Origin: Culex pipiens pallens
Lineage: Eukaryota > Arthropoda > Insecta > Diptera > Culicidae
Direction of reading: 5' to 3'
DNA: 64,000 nucleotides
Assembly: GCF_016801865.2 (NCBI RefSeq)
Contig: NC_068939.1
Span: 75,144,517 to 75,208,516, forward strand
The position numbers and the translations under genes are program-made. The notes beneath the pieces are model-generated. The model did not search any database. It saw nothing but the letters and a program-made list of their open reading frames with translations, and had not been told where the DNA came from. How positions within the stretch are numbered: position 1 is the first letter of the stretch; every line of letters begins with the position of its first letter. This document shows, one piece after another, positions 1 to 11,500 of this stretch.

Positions 1-264
1 CGTGGGCTCACTACAAAGGTCAGCACCAGTCTTCTGCATTTCGTTCAGCACGCGGAGACGGTATTCAAGAAGGAGTTCACGGTTGTCTTACAAGCAGGAG
101 CCCAGGTTCTTTGCTCACATTGCCAAAAAGACGTCCTTGATCGATACCTCAACATGTTGTTTAAGGCCAAATGTTCCGCCCTAAACGAAGCGTCGAAAGT
201 CAGCAAAACGCAGAGGAAGCAAAAGTCCAGGGAGTTGGCAAAGGCAAGGAAATTGAACATCTGA
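1..264 (+). CDS. C-terminal coding part of an unrecognised protein, cut by the window edge
   Basis: Reading frame 1 is open from the first base to a TGA at 262-264, giving about 87 residues. The composition looks like protein: a mixed helical stretch, a CSHC (Cys-x2-Cys) pair near the middle, and a very basic Lys/Arg-rich tail ending in LNI. An AATAAA lies just after the stop (275-280) and another at 453-458, which fits a gene 3' end on the plus strand. There is no ATG start because the gene enters from the left edge, so the true exon start is unknown. I do not recognise the family. The basic tail would suit a nucleolar or RNA-associated protein, but that is a guess. Overlapping ORFs in other frames look like shadows. 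Confidence 0.5.
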   Translation, partial: RGLTTKVSTSLLHFVQHAETVFKKEFTVVLQAGAQVLCSHCQKDVLDRYLNMLFKAKCSALNEASKVSKTQRKQKSRELAKARKLNI

Positions 265-274
265 GAACCAAGCA

Positions 275-280
275 AATAAA
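275..280 (+). promoter_or_regulatory. Poly(A) signal of the left-edge gene
   Basis: AATAAA starts 11 bases after the TGA at 262-264. A second AATAAA at 453-458 could serve as an alternative distal site. The position fits the 3' UTR of the plus-strand gene that enters from the left. Confidence 0.4.
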
Positions 281-1959
281 TCTACCCACCCAAACAACTG
301 CTCGAAAAAAGTTTGCCTTTTTATTACTAATCTTCGAAATCCGTTTTTCGTTGCTGAAAATCCTGCTTTAAAAAGCTGCTGTCCCTATTCAGACCGTAGT
401 CCCAATTCACCACAGTTGGCGGTACTTATTGTTTTGAACTGGCAAAAATGAAAATAAAGTTTAGTTTTATTCCCAATCGCCGAATCAGCGGGGATCGACT
501 GTAATCGTTTGTTTACAGTGAATTAAACCAGCATGTTTTGACAGTTATACCACTTCAAGGTAAACTGTGAAGTCGGAACAGTGAGAAGTGAAAAAATAAT
601 CGTGGATGCCTTTTGAAACACGTCGCCGTCTTGTTTTTTCTCCATACTTCTATTCTATGACTGAACGGAACTCAATGCCCTGGGTGATGAATAGAGAGAA
701 TGCGTAACGTGATTTTCGAATGATCCCACTTTGTTTACATCTACAAACTAGGAGGCTGTTCAAGCACAAGCATGACTTTTTTCTTACTGGTAGATGAGCT
801 GTTTTATAATCAGTGGTATGCGTTTTATTTTGTCTAGTTTTCTACATTATTTTGCTGGAAAATTGTGTGTGTTTTCAAGTTTCGTTCGGTTAGAAGAGGT
901 TTTTCTTTTTTACGGGTGACGAAGAACTGCGACGAGAGTGTCATTCTGCGATGTCGAAGATAAATACCTTGGCTTATTTTGGAATCCTGCAGCTCTTCCT
1001 GGTCCAGCGAAAAATCATCGCTAATTCTAGCAAAGCTGATCCAACAAGCAGAAAAGATTTTCACTAAATCAGTAGGTTTGAAAACGGAATCAAACAATAA
1101 AAACAGCTTCTGGATGGTACAACCTCATCGACTCTATAAACAACTTCCATTCATAATTATTAAAAAAATGACGATCTCGCCTTTAATGTTCTTAAGATTA
1201 CTTGACTTCAACTTCAGGTCCTCAAAAGCCAAAAAAAAAATCAATTCTCACAAAAAAAAATTGTTGATCGATAACAATACTCTCCACTTTTGGCGAACAG
1301 TAAATTGGTTCCACTTTGACAGTTCAAAATTGAGGCCGTTTTGCGAACCACTATTCAGCACCCAGTCAATGCCCAATACTTTTTTCAAAAAAAATCGTGG
1401 CCACAAGCAGTAGAAGTAGCTGAAGAAGACAGGAAAGAATGGTAAGTCTTATTTTGTAAACCAAGCCAAATCATCGAATGAGCCTGACATTACTCCGGGA
1501 TGCTGGCTGCACAAAGGATCAGGATCAACCCGGAGTTGTCGGCGTGGTGAAACCGGACCCGATGGCTGCTTTTGGCTAAGAAATATTCTGTTATGGCGAT
1601 CGAGCTTAAGTAAATGCAAGATTGATTGAACTTTTCGTCGAGGACACCGACGAAGTTGAACCCGTACGTCCCAAGCCTGCTGCTAGTCTTGGAGGAGGTC
1701 TAATGGGGAACGTTGGAATTTCTCTTACAAGTATTACTAGCTGAATTTTTAATCGCAGATAAGCCATCGAACTTGGATTGATTAATGAAGGAGACGTTGT
1801 TGTTTAAAGTTTAAGAAGATTTAAGTACGGATGGACCAAGCAATAGACAAACATCGGTTGTCGGTTTGGGTTTAATCCACGGTTGCGAACTCTAAATAGC
1901 CCGACCATGCGCAGTCTCATGAATTCGTACAAAGAGGCTCTCAATATTCCGGCACTTAA
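281..1959. other. Non-coding DNA with no clear gene
   Basis: AT-rich DNA with no convincing exon. It includes the presumed 3' UTR of the left-edge gene. A plus-strand open stretch at about 1640-1743 (FVEDTDEVEPVRPKPAAS, then a Gly-rich segment) has protein-like composition but no start, splice context or recognised family. No SRP19 continuation was found here on the minus strand. Confidence 0.4.
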
Positions 1960-2165
1960 TAGAAAAGAAAATCGTGACGTCAGAAATGAACTCAAATCAC
2001 TCAAAGTTCATTTTGTGAGTGACTTTAACATTTTTGCCTCGTTTGACAGCTACTTTGTCCGTACTTTTTCTGTGGGAGAGAAAAGGAGGCGAATACTTTA
2101 TGAAAATCATACCTGTCAAAATTCCTAGCCTCAAAATTTTGTCGCGAGTTTCTTTTCTCCTCTAT
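1960..2165 (+). mobile_element. Short inverted-repeat MITE, copy A
   Basis: A unit of about 206 bp that ends in TTTTCTCCTCTA and begins with a degenerate complement of that end. It is closely similar to 2568-2771 in the same orientation and to 2165-2370 in reverse. It has no coding capacity. Copies A and B abut head-on and form an almost perfect palindrome centred at about 2165. Confidence 0.6.
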
Positions 2166-2370
2166 AGAGGAGAAAAGCAACTCGCGACAAAATTTTGAGG
2201 CTAGGAATTTTGACAGGTATGATTTTCATAAAGTATTCGCCTCCTTTTCTCTCTCACAGAAAACCTGGGAACGAGGTAGCTGTCAAACTAGGCCAAAATG
2301 TTAAAGTCACTCACAAAATGAACTTTGAGTGATTTGAGTTCATTTCTGACGTAACGATTTTCTCCTCTAT
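2165..2370 (-). mobile_element. Short inverted-repeat MITE, copy B, reversed
   Basis: Reverse-complement copy of the unit at 1960-2165, including the segment GACAGGTATGATTTTCAT. It shares a boundary with copy A, so the pair can fold into a hairpin of about 200 bp. The terminal motif is TAGAGGAGAAAA. Confidence 0.6.
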
Positions 2371-2373
2371 TAG

Positions 2374-2567
2374 GGTTCAGTTAAACCGATGTTATTGGAT
2401 ATTGACGGAAAGGTGAAGACGGAGTTATTGAAGAAGAGGTCATTTGGGTATGTACTGCAATCATACGGCATTGAATTTGGAGTCCATATTTACTCTATTA
2501 CAAAGGACAATGGGTCGAATATGCTTCTAACAAGCGAGATGAAATCTAGAAGAGAACCTGGATACAA
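2374..2567 (+). pseudogene. hAT-like transposase fragment
   Basis: From the ATG at 2389 the frame encodes about 60 residues containing YGIEFGVHIYSITKDNGSNM. This resembles the part of hAT-superfamily transposases where a conserved Asp lies in an I-T-x-DN-G-x-N context. The frame runs into MITE copy C at 2568 and carries no complete catalytic domain. The open stretch just left of copies A and B (about 1883-1959) may belong to the same broken ORF. This is probably a degraded transposase or domesticated remnant. The family assignment rests on one motif. Confidence 0.4.
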
Positions 2568-2771
2568 TAGAGGAGAAAATCGTGACATCAGAAATGAACT
2601 CAAATCACTCAAAGTTCATTTTGTGAGTGACTTTAACAGTTTGGCCTGTTTGACAGCTACCTTGTCCCCAGTTTTTTTGTGGGAGAGAAAGGGAAGCGAA
2701 TACTTTATGAAAATCATACCTGTCAAAATTCCTAGCCTCAAAATTTTCTCGCGAGTTGCTTTTCTCCTCTA
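2568..2771 (+). mobile_element. Short inverted-repeat MITE, copy C
   Basis: Third copy of the 205-bp unit, with the cleanest ends (TAGAGGAGAAAA at left, TTTTCTCCTCTA at right). It interrupts the reading frame of the transposase-like fragment at 2374-2567. Confidence 0.6.
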
Positions 2772-2939
2772 TTCTGGAAAAGCTTGTCAAAATTTTAGTA
2801 TTTCAAGCTATTGAAATGTAAAAACTCCATAATACAAGAAAGAAAATTCTTGCGCCCAAAATCCTGCCTTGGTGACAAGTCATCAAATTAATTCGCCCAA
2901 AACCTATCCTTTCCCCCACCCTACCCCGCACAAACCCAC

Positions 2940-3185
2940 CTTGCTCTTCTCCCGCGTGTACAGCTTGTTCTCGACGATCACGTTCAGCTTGAGCACCTGC
3001 AGCACGTCCCGGATCTCCTGGAAGGTCGGATTGTCCACGCAGTGGGCCAGCGGCAGCCGCCGTCCCTCCTGGCGGGTTTTCTTCCGGTTCAGGTACGCCG
3101 GATAGATGCACACCCAGCGCTCGCGGTCCGAGTGCAGCAGGCCGGGCGTGTTGAACGGGCGCAGCGGGGCTTGCGCGTGGGCCAT
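2940..3185 (-). CDS. SRP19: SRP19, signal recognition particle 19 kDa subunit, first coding exon
   Basis: The ATG at 3185-3183 opens 82 codons ending in LYTREKSK, followed by a donor GTGGGT at 2939-2934, with the exon ending in phase 0. The segment WVCIYPAYLNRKKT, then EGRRLP, then LKLNVIVENKLYTRE, matches the N-terminal half of SRP19. SRP19 binds helices 6 and 8 of SRP RNA and is needed to assemble SRP54 onto the particle, for co-translational targeting to the ER. Family members are usually about 140-150 residues, so 55-70 C-terminal residues are missing and must lie in later exons. I did not find them in the 2.9 kb to the left, where an opposite-strand gene ends at 264. The upstream in-frame extension lacks conservation signs, so I chose this ATG. 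Confidence 0.88.
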
Positions 3186-3303
3186 CTTTTGCGGTAACTC
3201 GCGCCGGAAACTAGTGAAAGTCTGTTTGAAAATCGGATCAAAACAACAGAACCACTTTGTTGGATTGAATTTTGACACGTTTGTGTTCAACTGTCAAAGG
3301 TAG

Positions 3304-5256
3304 GTAGGTGCCCTATCGGCGTTTCGGTGTTTTGTTTTTGTAGGTGTGCGATGTTTTTTTTCGTGCATGCTTGACTGAGATTGCTCGAACTTTAAGGATT
3401 TTTACCCAATTGCGCCGACCTTGCAAATCACGTAAAATAATTTAAGAAGACCGATATCATATATAAACAAAAATATCACACACAAAAAAATATTACGGTA
3501 ATGACAAAAGTAACTTACTTTAGAATTAAAAAGTGGTTAAAATTTGCTACATTAAAAGTTTTTTTCTTGTTTTGAAAATGAAATTTTTTACTGCTACAGT
3601 ATTTGAAAATCTCATTGCTAACTGATTTAAAAGTTTTAACCTCGGTCATTGTACTCAAAAAATTAAGTTTTATCATTGTGAACAATAATATCACCAATTC
3701 AAGATTAATTTTAGGACCCAATTCAAACTTTATTTTGGGACCCAGTTAAAAGACGCAGTTTTTAAGCTTTCCCAAAAAAGTATTTGAAAATTTTCGCAAT
3801 TTTAGTGAAAAAACTGATTTTTTACCGTTTTCGTCATTTTCCCATTATTTTTAATAGGTCCTATAAACATATGAAACACAATAGCTTATTGGTCCTTTAA
3901 AAAAACGTTACTTAATCCACTCTAAGGTGGTTGGTGCCTTCCTCACAATAAGAGGGTAATCACAGAGTAACCCAGAGGGAGCACCGGCATTTAATTTATA
4001 GTTGCGTTATGCGGTACATCGTGGTACATCCCCCCTTTAGCAACACTTTTGGTTGTCGTGAGCCTCTGAGTAAACTGACGTTTAAAGCGTTACTTTTTTT
4101 CGCAGCAACCAGGTGCAATCTTTAGTTGTCAAAATTTCCCAAAAGCCCTAAATCAACAATGTGAATTTACTGACGGCTATCGCGGATAGTGTCCCCACAT
4201 CCGGTACGTCCGAAGTTTGCTGGAAAGGTGGAAAAGGACCAAATTTGAGCTGAACCACCGCCTTTTACCGGGTGGGCCAAGTTCCGTCAAATAATTACCT
4301 GTTTTAGAGGCTTCATGCTGGCAACGCTGGGCTTTCTGTACCAGCTGTGGCTCGAACTGACCAAGTTCTCACTGGAGATGTGGCTTCGCGTAATTAATTC
4401 CAAATGCCAATTCCAACATAATTCCAGTGAAATTTTCAGAAAACTAAACTTTCTTCAAAGTGAAAATTTGTGCGAAATTGTTTGGGACAGTTTCCGTGGC
4501 TTTAACATTTGTGACCGAATGCTTAGTCAGAACAATTTCTCTGGCCAGTTTTTGGGGGAACGAAGAAAATACCATTAGGAAAATATGCTTAGCAGATGGA
4601 ATCTTTTTATTTATATGTTTAATTTTCATTTTTAATCCTAATCCTGGTCTGATTTGATGAACAGACTTTTCGACTTTTTGGGACCCTATCTTTCCTTGTT
4701 GACAATAGTTGACACACACATTAATTTGTATGGAGCGTGGACAATCGCTAACTACTCATAAAACCAAGGAACAAAAAAAATTGGGCCCGATCGGAGAACT
4801 TTTCTTTGAATGAAGCATAAAGTGTGAATGCGATTAATATTAGTTATGCTTAGTTTAGCGTGTAAATAAAAAACATCGCCGAGCATTCGTTTGCAGATTC
4901 ACAATATGTCTGCAATTGTTTTACATAGTTTTGAAAGCGAATTAATACAAAATTATGTTTATTGAAATAGATTAACAATCTTCATTACTAACAGCAGGTT
5001 AGTATTTAATAAATAAATTAAATAGTTCGTTTGTTGGGACATTTCAGTAAATATTTATTTCAATCAAAGTTTCATTCAGCCGCAAAGACTGCCGACTTTC
5101 CTTCACCCCCTCGTACAGATCTGCCAAACGTCACCGGTGATTCGACGCACAATCACGCAAAAATTTGTCATCAAAACAACAAAAACAGCTCATCAGTTTC
5201 GTTCGCAACAACACGGTTCGCAGTCTCCGTCTCCCGCAGGTGGCACCGGTCTCAAG
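3304..5256. other. Intergenic region between SRP19 and GGPPS, which diverge
   Basis: AT-rich DNA holding the two promoters and the GGPPS 5' UTR. 3921-3960 shares a phrase (GTGGTTGGTGCCT) with 13341-13365, so some of it is dispersed repeat. 4190-4400 has short open frames of protein-like composition (for example MLATLGFLYQLWLELTKF from 4315) in two different frames. No splice model joins them, so I do not call a gene. A pyrimidine tract and AG before 5240 (CTCCCGCAG) could be a 5' UTR acceptor. Confidence 0.4.
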
Positions 5257-5337
5257 ATGGTCAACTTCGACACGGAGGAATTCAACGATATCCTGGAAAA
5301 GTGCCGGGACCAGTCGCTGCAGAAGGAGCAGGACGCC
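5257..5337 (+). CDS. Geranylgeranyl diphosphate synthase, coding exon 1
   Basis: The ATG at 5257 has A at -3 and G at +4 and opens 27 codons (MVNFDTEEFNDILEK...). The in-frame extension to 5137 begins with GTG, not ATG, so this is the first ATG in frame. The donor GTGAGT starts at 5338 (phase 0). The following intron is only 62 bp and ends in TTTTTGTAG at 5399. This exon supplies the N-terminal helix of the synthase described at 5400-6188. Confidence 0.85.
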
Positions 5338-5399
5338 GTGAGTTGGGTTGGAGTTTTGAAGGGGATTTGTTGAAGATTGAGTTTGTTTGGTTTTTGTAG

Positions 5400-6188
5400 A
5401 TTCTGCTGGAACCGTTCACGTACATTCAGCAGATCCCGGGCAAGCAGTTCCGGGCGAAGATGGCCCTCGCGTTCAACCACTGGCTCAACATTCCGGAGGA
5501 GAAGCTGGCGATGATTGGGGAGATTGTCCAGATGATGCACAACTCGAGCCTGCTGATTGACGACATCGAGGACAATTCGATCCTGCGGCGGGGAATTCCG
5601 GTGGCGCACAAAATCTACGGCATCGCGAGTACGATCAACGCGGGGAATTATGTGCTGGTGATGGCGCTGGCCAAGGTGAACCTGCTTGGGCATCCGGACG
5701 CCCAGCAGGTGGTGACGGAGCAGCTGCTGGAGCTGCACCGCGGCCAGGGCATGGAGATTTACTGGCGGGACAATTTTATCTGCCCGACCGAGTCCGAGTA
5801 CAAGCAGATGGTGATCCGGAAGACGGGCGGCCTGTTCATGTTGGCGATCCGGTTGATGCAGCTGTTTAGCGAAAACAAGGCGGACTTTACGAAGCTGACG
5901 GCGATTCTGGGGCTGTCGTTCCAGATCCGGGACGATTACTGCAACCTGACGTCGAAGGACTACTCGGACAACAAGAGCTACTGCGAAGATCTGACCGAGG
6001 GCAAGTTTAGCTTTCCGGTGATACACGCCGTGCTGAACCAGAAGGACCGCCAGGTGTTGCACATTCTGCGCCAGCGGACGCAGGACGTCGAGGTGAAGCG
6101 GTACTGCGTGTCGCTGCTGGAGAAGCTGGGCAGCTTTCGGTACACGGAGGAGGTGCTCGACACGCTGGACAACGAGGCGCGGGCGGAG
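5400..6188 (+). CDS. Geranylgeranyl diphosphate synthase, catalytic exon 2
   Basis: The exon encodes residues 28-290 of a 323-residue trans-prenyltransferase. It begins ILLEPFTYIQQIPGKQFRAK, typical of GGPP synthases. The first Asp-rich motif DDIED is at about residues 81-85 and the second, DDYCN, at about 205-209. Together they bind Mg2+ and diphosphate as FPP is extended with IPP to GGPP, the donor for protein geranylgeranylation; the Drosophila orthologue is quemao. The second motif has the DDYxN form usual in GGPP synthases rather than the DDxxD of FPP synthases. The exon ends in phase 0 at a GTGAGT donor (6189). If that intron is retained the frame gains VSHRWGEF and stops at 6215, removing the C-terminal helix. 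The coding DNA is much more GC-rich than its surroundings. Confidence 0.93.
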
Positions 6189-6417
6189 GTGAGTCATCGG
6201 TGGGGCGAATTTTAGTTCATTATTTCATCACGAAGCAGGTTGATTCATCGACGATGTTGAGTTAGTCATTGCTCATATCAGTAGAATCAGTAGAAAATAG
6301 CATGATGATTTTGCATGCTTTTAAAAGCTTACCGTCATACTTTTTAAGCTGGGACACCCACCTAACCCTTGACTTTACGTTGCCAAGACATAAACCATAC
6401 AAAAAATGTTTAATTAT
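6189..6417 (+). other. Start of the 9.05 kb GGPPS intron
   Basis: Donor GTGAGTCATC at 6189. The intron runs to the acceptor CCTCTCCGCAG at 15241. Most of it is made of the mobile elements listed separately; nothing is seen in this first stretch. Confidence 0.7.
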
Positions 6418-7267
6418 ATATCGAGCCAAACATTTCATTAGGGCACAAAAGCAAAAACCGCGATTCGAGAAAATCGCTTGCAAAAAATGGACAACTTGTT
6501 TCAATTCCTATTTAAAAAATAAGCTTGACTGATGGTATTTTTACTGATGATTCGATAAAACACATCATTATCCTCAACTCTGCTTTACTGCTTCTTAATT
6601 TATGTTGATTTTCGCAATAAAACTCATAATTTTAAAAAATCTCGTTATTAGGCCCTTTTAGCTTTCCAACTGCTGTTCATAATGGGCCCTTTCTAAATGC
6701 AATTTCGAAGAGAACGAAAAGGGCACTAAAGCGCTGTCACCGGATTGTTGTTTTGAATGATGTTTATGGGCCCTTTTGTTTAGTTAGAAATAATGAGGAA
6801 TTCAGTGGAAATTTTGATAATTGGTGATTGAATGGTGTAGATAAGGTATGTAAAACATAAAAATTCTTCAAAAGTGTACTGAACAGCAGCCACGGGTCCG
6901 TATTAAATAGTGTATTTCGATGAAGTTTTTTTTTCTGCAGAAATGCTTGGTGAAAAGTAAACCAAACTTTGCTTTGAAGTGAATTAGTGTTAAGAATGTA
7001 TGAAAAGTTCACTTTATAACACAAAAAGTTCCACAACTACGAAAAACTAACGAAAAACAAAAGGGCACATTTGAACTTTTATTTTGAGATTGGAGTGAAA
7101 ATTGTTATGTGCCCTTTTGCGTTTTTGATTTTTTCAATTGTAAATTGTTTGCTATCAATCTGATTCTTGGAGGGCATGTAGGGAGTGTACTAATGAGTGG
7201 AATAGTGGAATAATCCCGAATGTTTACGTTTTGGTTTTGTGCCCTAATGAAATGTTTGGCTCGATAT
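6418..7267. mobile_element. Non-autonomous inverted-repeat element
   Basis: The ends are inverted repeats of about 35 bp: ATATCGAGCCAAACATTTC at left and its complement at right, continuing into GGGCACAAAA and TTTTGTGCCC. The motif GGGCACA or GGGCCC recurs internally. No ORF is longer than about 90 codons. The target duplication is unclear because the flanks are TA-rich. Confidence 0.65.
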
Positions 7268-7685
7268 TTTATCAACCAAAGATTTAATCGTGGTTCGACA
7301 AAAACAAGGTCACTGAATGCTTCGCGAACACTTCCCTATCACGGACGTGAACTTAAAGGTCCTAGATGCCAATTAGCTTAATGTAACACACCTAAAGTAA
7401 TCTAAGAGCGTACATTATTCTGGATCGGACTCAGTGATTGTTTCTGTAGTCGTTCTGATTTGGCAATAAATCTAAGCAAAATTTTGTTAAGCTGTCGGGT
7501 AATAACAAACTCACCCCAATATGCCGCAATGGTTGGTTTACTTTCAAGACTTTCACTATCAGCTTTAATCTTGGTGGACACTAAAATGGTACCGATTTTT
7601 CTTCGATGCTCAATATAGTTCGCATGATACCACTGAGTCAAGCTCGTTCAAACGTAAAAGTTTGGTGTTCGGTGTTTGATGTCAT

Positions 7686-8171
7686 GTTCAGAACTTTTTA
7701 CCAAATCTACCTCCGTCATCTTTCTTCAACATTGATACAATGAATTGCCGGCTTCGTTTCGTCAGGATGTAAATCATTGTCGTGTTCGAAAATGAATCGC
7801 TCTCTTCCGAAATGATTCCGTTGAGGTCGTTGGCACTCATCAACTTGTGTCTTCGAAATATCGAGAATGCAAAATAATCTTGTGGATTGGAACGAACAAA
7901 AGTTCGAACATCTTGTCGAAGCGGTAACGCTGAATTCCGGAACTGCAAAGCTTGACGACCCGGAAGAATTCCGTTCAGCTGGTGGAGTATAGTTACTTCC
8001 AAAAAAGCAGTTACTGTCACCGGGAATCTCCTGAAGTCGTTTTTTAGAACGGACAGGGAAGCAAGGGAATGGTATTTTACAAACATCTTCGAAAGCAGCA
8101 AACAATTTAAAGTCAGTAGGACTGAAATAGAACTTTGGAATGTTACGTGGAAGGCATTGACGTTTCAACAT
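7686..8171 (-). pseudogene. Coding-like remnant, frameshifted, family unknown
   Basis: Two overlapping minus-strand frames join at about 8040 through one frameshift and give about 155 residues of protein-like composition (VKRQCLPRNIPKFYFSP at the start, then FRNSALPLRQDVRTF and NDLNGIISEESDSF). There is no conserved catalytic motif that I recognise. It lies inside the GGPPS intron among transposons, so a decayed transposon ORF or retrocopy is likeliest. Confidence 0.3.
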
Positions 8172-8260
8172 AACATTCAGATCTGACTTCCGCCTACTTG
8201 TTTAGAATTTATTTGCTTTGATTTACTAGCTAAGACTCATTGAACCGTTACTTATCAACT

Positions 8261-8357
8261 CTGGAGCAACGTTTGAAAAGGGGCGGTACGACATTGCTCT
8301 TACGGCCTGTCATTACACGCGTTTAAATTAGACCGCTCCTTTCAAATGTTGCTCCAG
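8261..8357. mobile_element. 97-bp palindromic MITE
   Basis: Inverted ends of about 26 bp begin CTGGAGCAACGTTTGAAA and finish TTTCAAATGTTGCTCCAG. The flanks carry a 4-bp direct repeat, AACT, on each side. Confidence 0.55.
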
Positions 8358-8593
8358 AACTGTTCTAGTCGAGTTACCTATTTGTTGCACCATAATTGTT
8401 TTTTAGAGCGTGAAATCACAGTGACCGCTCCTGGAGCGTCCAAAATTCCCGGGATTTTTTCCAAAACTGGGAATTCCCGAATCCAGGGAATTTTTATATT
8501 TAGCCGTGAATTCCCGAAATTGAAAAAAAAGTAAAATTTTGGTCTAGAAATTCTGATTTTGTTGAGAAAATAGATGAACAGCTGAACACTTAG

Positions 8594-11500
8594 TAGAGGT
8601 GGGCAAAAAAAGAGCGAGCCGCTCAAAGAGCCGGTTCACTGAAAAGAGCGAACGAACCGTGGCTCACAAAAAAAAGAACCCCGGTTCTTTTTTAATCTCC
8701 GGTCTTTTGAAAGAACCGTTTCAAGATGGCATGATTTTTGATATAAATATAATTTATTGAATTTTCAAAAAAAAATAGCATTAAATTTGTTTTTTAGAAT
8801 TGGTGGGTCATTCCACCTGAAGCGGAACACCATTTGAAAATTACCATCCCCGATTCTGCTCAAATTTGGCCGAGCTGTTAAGACTATCAAAACATGCAAT
8901 AATCCCGAATTTCATCCAAATCGAACCACCCCCTCCATTTTTGTACCCTCCCAAAAAATCGACTTTTTGGCGATTTTTGAGCGAAACCCCTATCTTCAAA
9001 CGACGATAACTCAGGAACCACAAATCTTAGAGGGTCGGTCTTAGACTCAATTTTGAAGGAAATTGGACGTAGAATCCATTTCCGTGATCAAAATTTAGAT
9101 TAAAATATGTTTTCTACCTGTATTGCGCAATTGAAAACTTTAAATGGCCGTATCTCAAAACAGCCCTATTTATTTTTTAAATTTGACCTCACCATCGTAT
9201 TCCCCGTCCGATTTTACATAAGAATCACTTATCGACAGAAAGGAATATTTTTCGTTCCAGAGATATCGAATTTTAAAGTTTTGAGTATTTGAAATTACCT
9301 ATAATATCTACACTCGCCGCATCTGCTAGAAGCACTCAGTCGTGCTGATCAATAATAACTACCTGGTGTTCTGTAAGATGAATTATTTTTTCAATTTTAT
9401 ACGATTTTGAGATAATCAATACCTTGAACAATCTATTTTTGTTTAAGGGTGCACAGCAACCGAAGAAGTTGTTGTCTTCTTATTCCAAATATGTCAAACT
9501 TACGGACCCAATCCTGAAAGAATCTGATTGTCAAAATGGTCAAACTTTATTGTAAATAACTTTGAAGACTGTAATTTAGGGGATGAATAAAAAATCATAT
9601 CGATAGTTCCCGTATTTTTTAAGATACTAAAATGTCTGTAACAGAAATCTGGGTGCAAAAGCGATGGTTGATGTGTACCGTTAAGGAATATTTATTGGGT
9701 AATTTTTAATGCACTATTTTTCCTGATCTCAGTGTCATTGAACCATATTAAGTAAAATTTGAACTTTTAATATTTATTTGCAAATGCTACAGAGTTTTTA
9801 CAATACAATTTTCGAAAATTTATCATTATTCTATTATTTTCATATTTTTTCTAATTCCTCATTTCTTCCCACTTTCTCAAATTATTTCTTTTATTTCTTC
9901 TTTTATTTGAAACGAGAACAAATGTAGAGCTGGCTGTAGTAGATGAAATAATTCTCATGGGTTCTAGAGCTTTTGCCATGTGCGGTAGCGAAATAGTGCC
10001 ATTCAGCAAAAACCCCAAATTCTGCCTTAGGGTTTGAAAGATTGATCATATTAAACCGATTTTTATAATGTGTTTCATCAGAATAATTGATGATTTTTTT
10101 TTCAATTCTGGTACATTTAATTTCAAAAGCAATACCATATACTTCTGATACATGTGGATAGCAGCTGTATCGTCTTCCAAGATTTCGAAATGATTGACAA
10201 ACAAAAAAAAAAGATTATTGTTCGGACGGTGTCAAAATGAACACAACTGAATAATAACACAACTAGATAATAAATCAGATTAATCGTTGTGATTTTCTTA
10301 CCTTTTTCCAGTTTTATACTTTCCAGAAATCCTCCTCCTTAATCATGCTTCACGAGAGTTTTGTTCATATTAATTCATAATTTTTAACACGATAATGTAT
10401 CGTACACTTTTTCTTAAGTTACAAGATCAATTACAATTTCCTGCTAGCTCTGCGGGAATTCCATTCTGCCCTGTATTGCGTGTCGTTCTTGCTTTGTACT
10501 GTGGGCTAGCACACAAATTCACCGTATACAGCAGTTTCCTACAGTGGTGTACATTACATTTTTGCCTTATTTGCTAATGATTATTTGGGATGAAATCTTA
10601 ATTCAATAAATAACCAGGTAGCAGTTATTGAACAGCGCTTCTGAGTGCTTCTAGCATATGCGGCGAATGAAGCTAATGTAGGTAATCTCAAAAACTAAAA
10701 TCTTTAAAATTCGATATCTCTGGAACGAAACAAATTCCTTTCTGTCGATAAGTGATTCTTATGTAAAATCGGACGGGGAATACGATGGTGAGGTCAAATT
10801 CAAAAAATAAATAGGGCTGTTTTGAGATACGGCCATTTAAAGTTTTCAATTGCGCAATACAGGTAGAAAACATATTTTAATCTAAATTTTGATCACGGAA
10901 ATGGATTCTACGTCCAATTTCCTTCAAAATTGAGTCTAAGACCGACCCCCTAAGATTTGTGGTTCCTGAGTTATCGTCGTTTGAAGATAGGGGTTTCGCT
11001 CAAAAATCGCCAAAAAGTCGATTTTTTGGGAGGGTACAAAAAAGGAGGGGGTGGTTCGATTTGGATGAAATTCGGGATTATTGCATGTTTTGATAGTCTT
11101 AACAGCTCGGCCAAATTTGAGCAGAATCGGAGATGGTAATTTTCAAATTTGCATTTTTTCTTGCACACTTCAGGTGGAATGACCCAATGCAATTTCAAAA
11201 ATGTCAATGCATATAAAAATTAATCCCAAAAGTAAATGATTTGTTAAAATCTTACCAAAAATGTACTGAATACTGAATATTTTATCGATTCAATCAGAAT
11301 GAAGAAAAAGTTCACAGAATATTTTCTCCAAATAAAATATTAGCATTATTTCAATTCATGTAGAAATTAATACAATTTTAAAATTACAAGCAATTTTTCC
11401 GGCATCTTAGATTGAAGTTTGGATGCCATTCTATTACTCGAATGTTTAGGTTCGAGTAGAAATCTTGACATGAAGACCACCAAGACCTATGGTTTTCAAG

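Noticed and set aside
1640..1743. Open stretch FVEDTDEVEPVRPK on the plus strand
   Set aside because: No start codon, splice context or recognised family; too short to support.
4190..4400. Small gene or exons upstream of GGPPS
   Set aside because: Protein-like stretches fall in different frames, with stops between and no convincing splice sites.
5137..5256. Upstream in-frame extension of GGPPS exon 1
   Set aside because: It starts with GTG, and the first ATG in frame is 5257, which has a good context.
5193..6197. 334-codon minus-strand ORF opposite GGPPS
   Set aside because: GC-rich antisense of a true coding exon; the plus strand has splice sites and both Asp-rich motifs.
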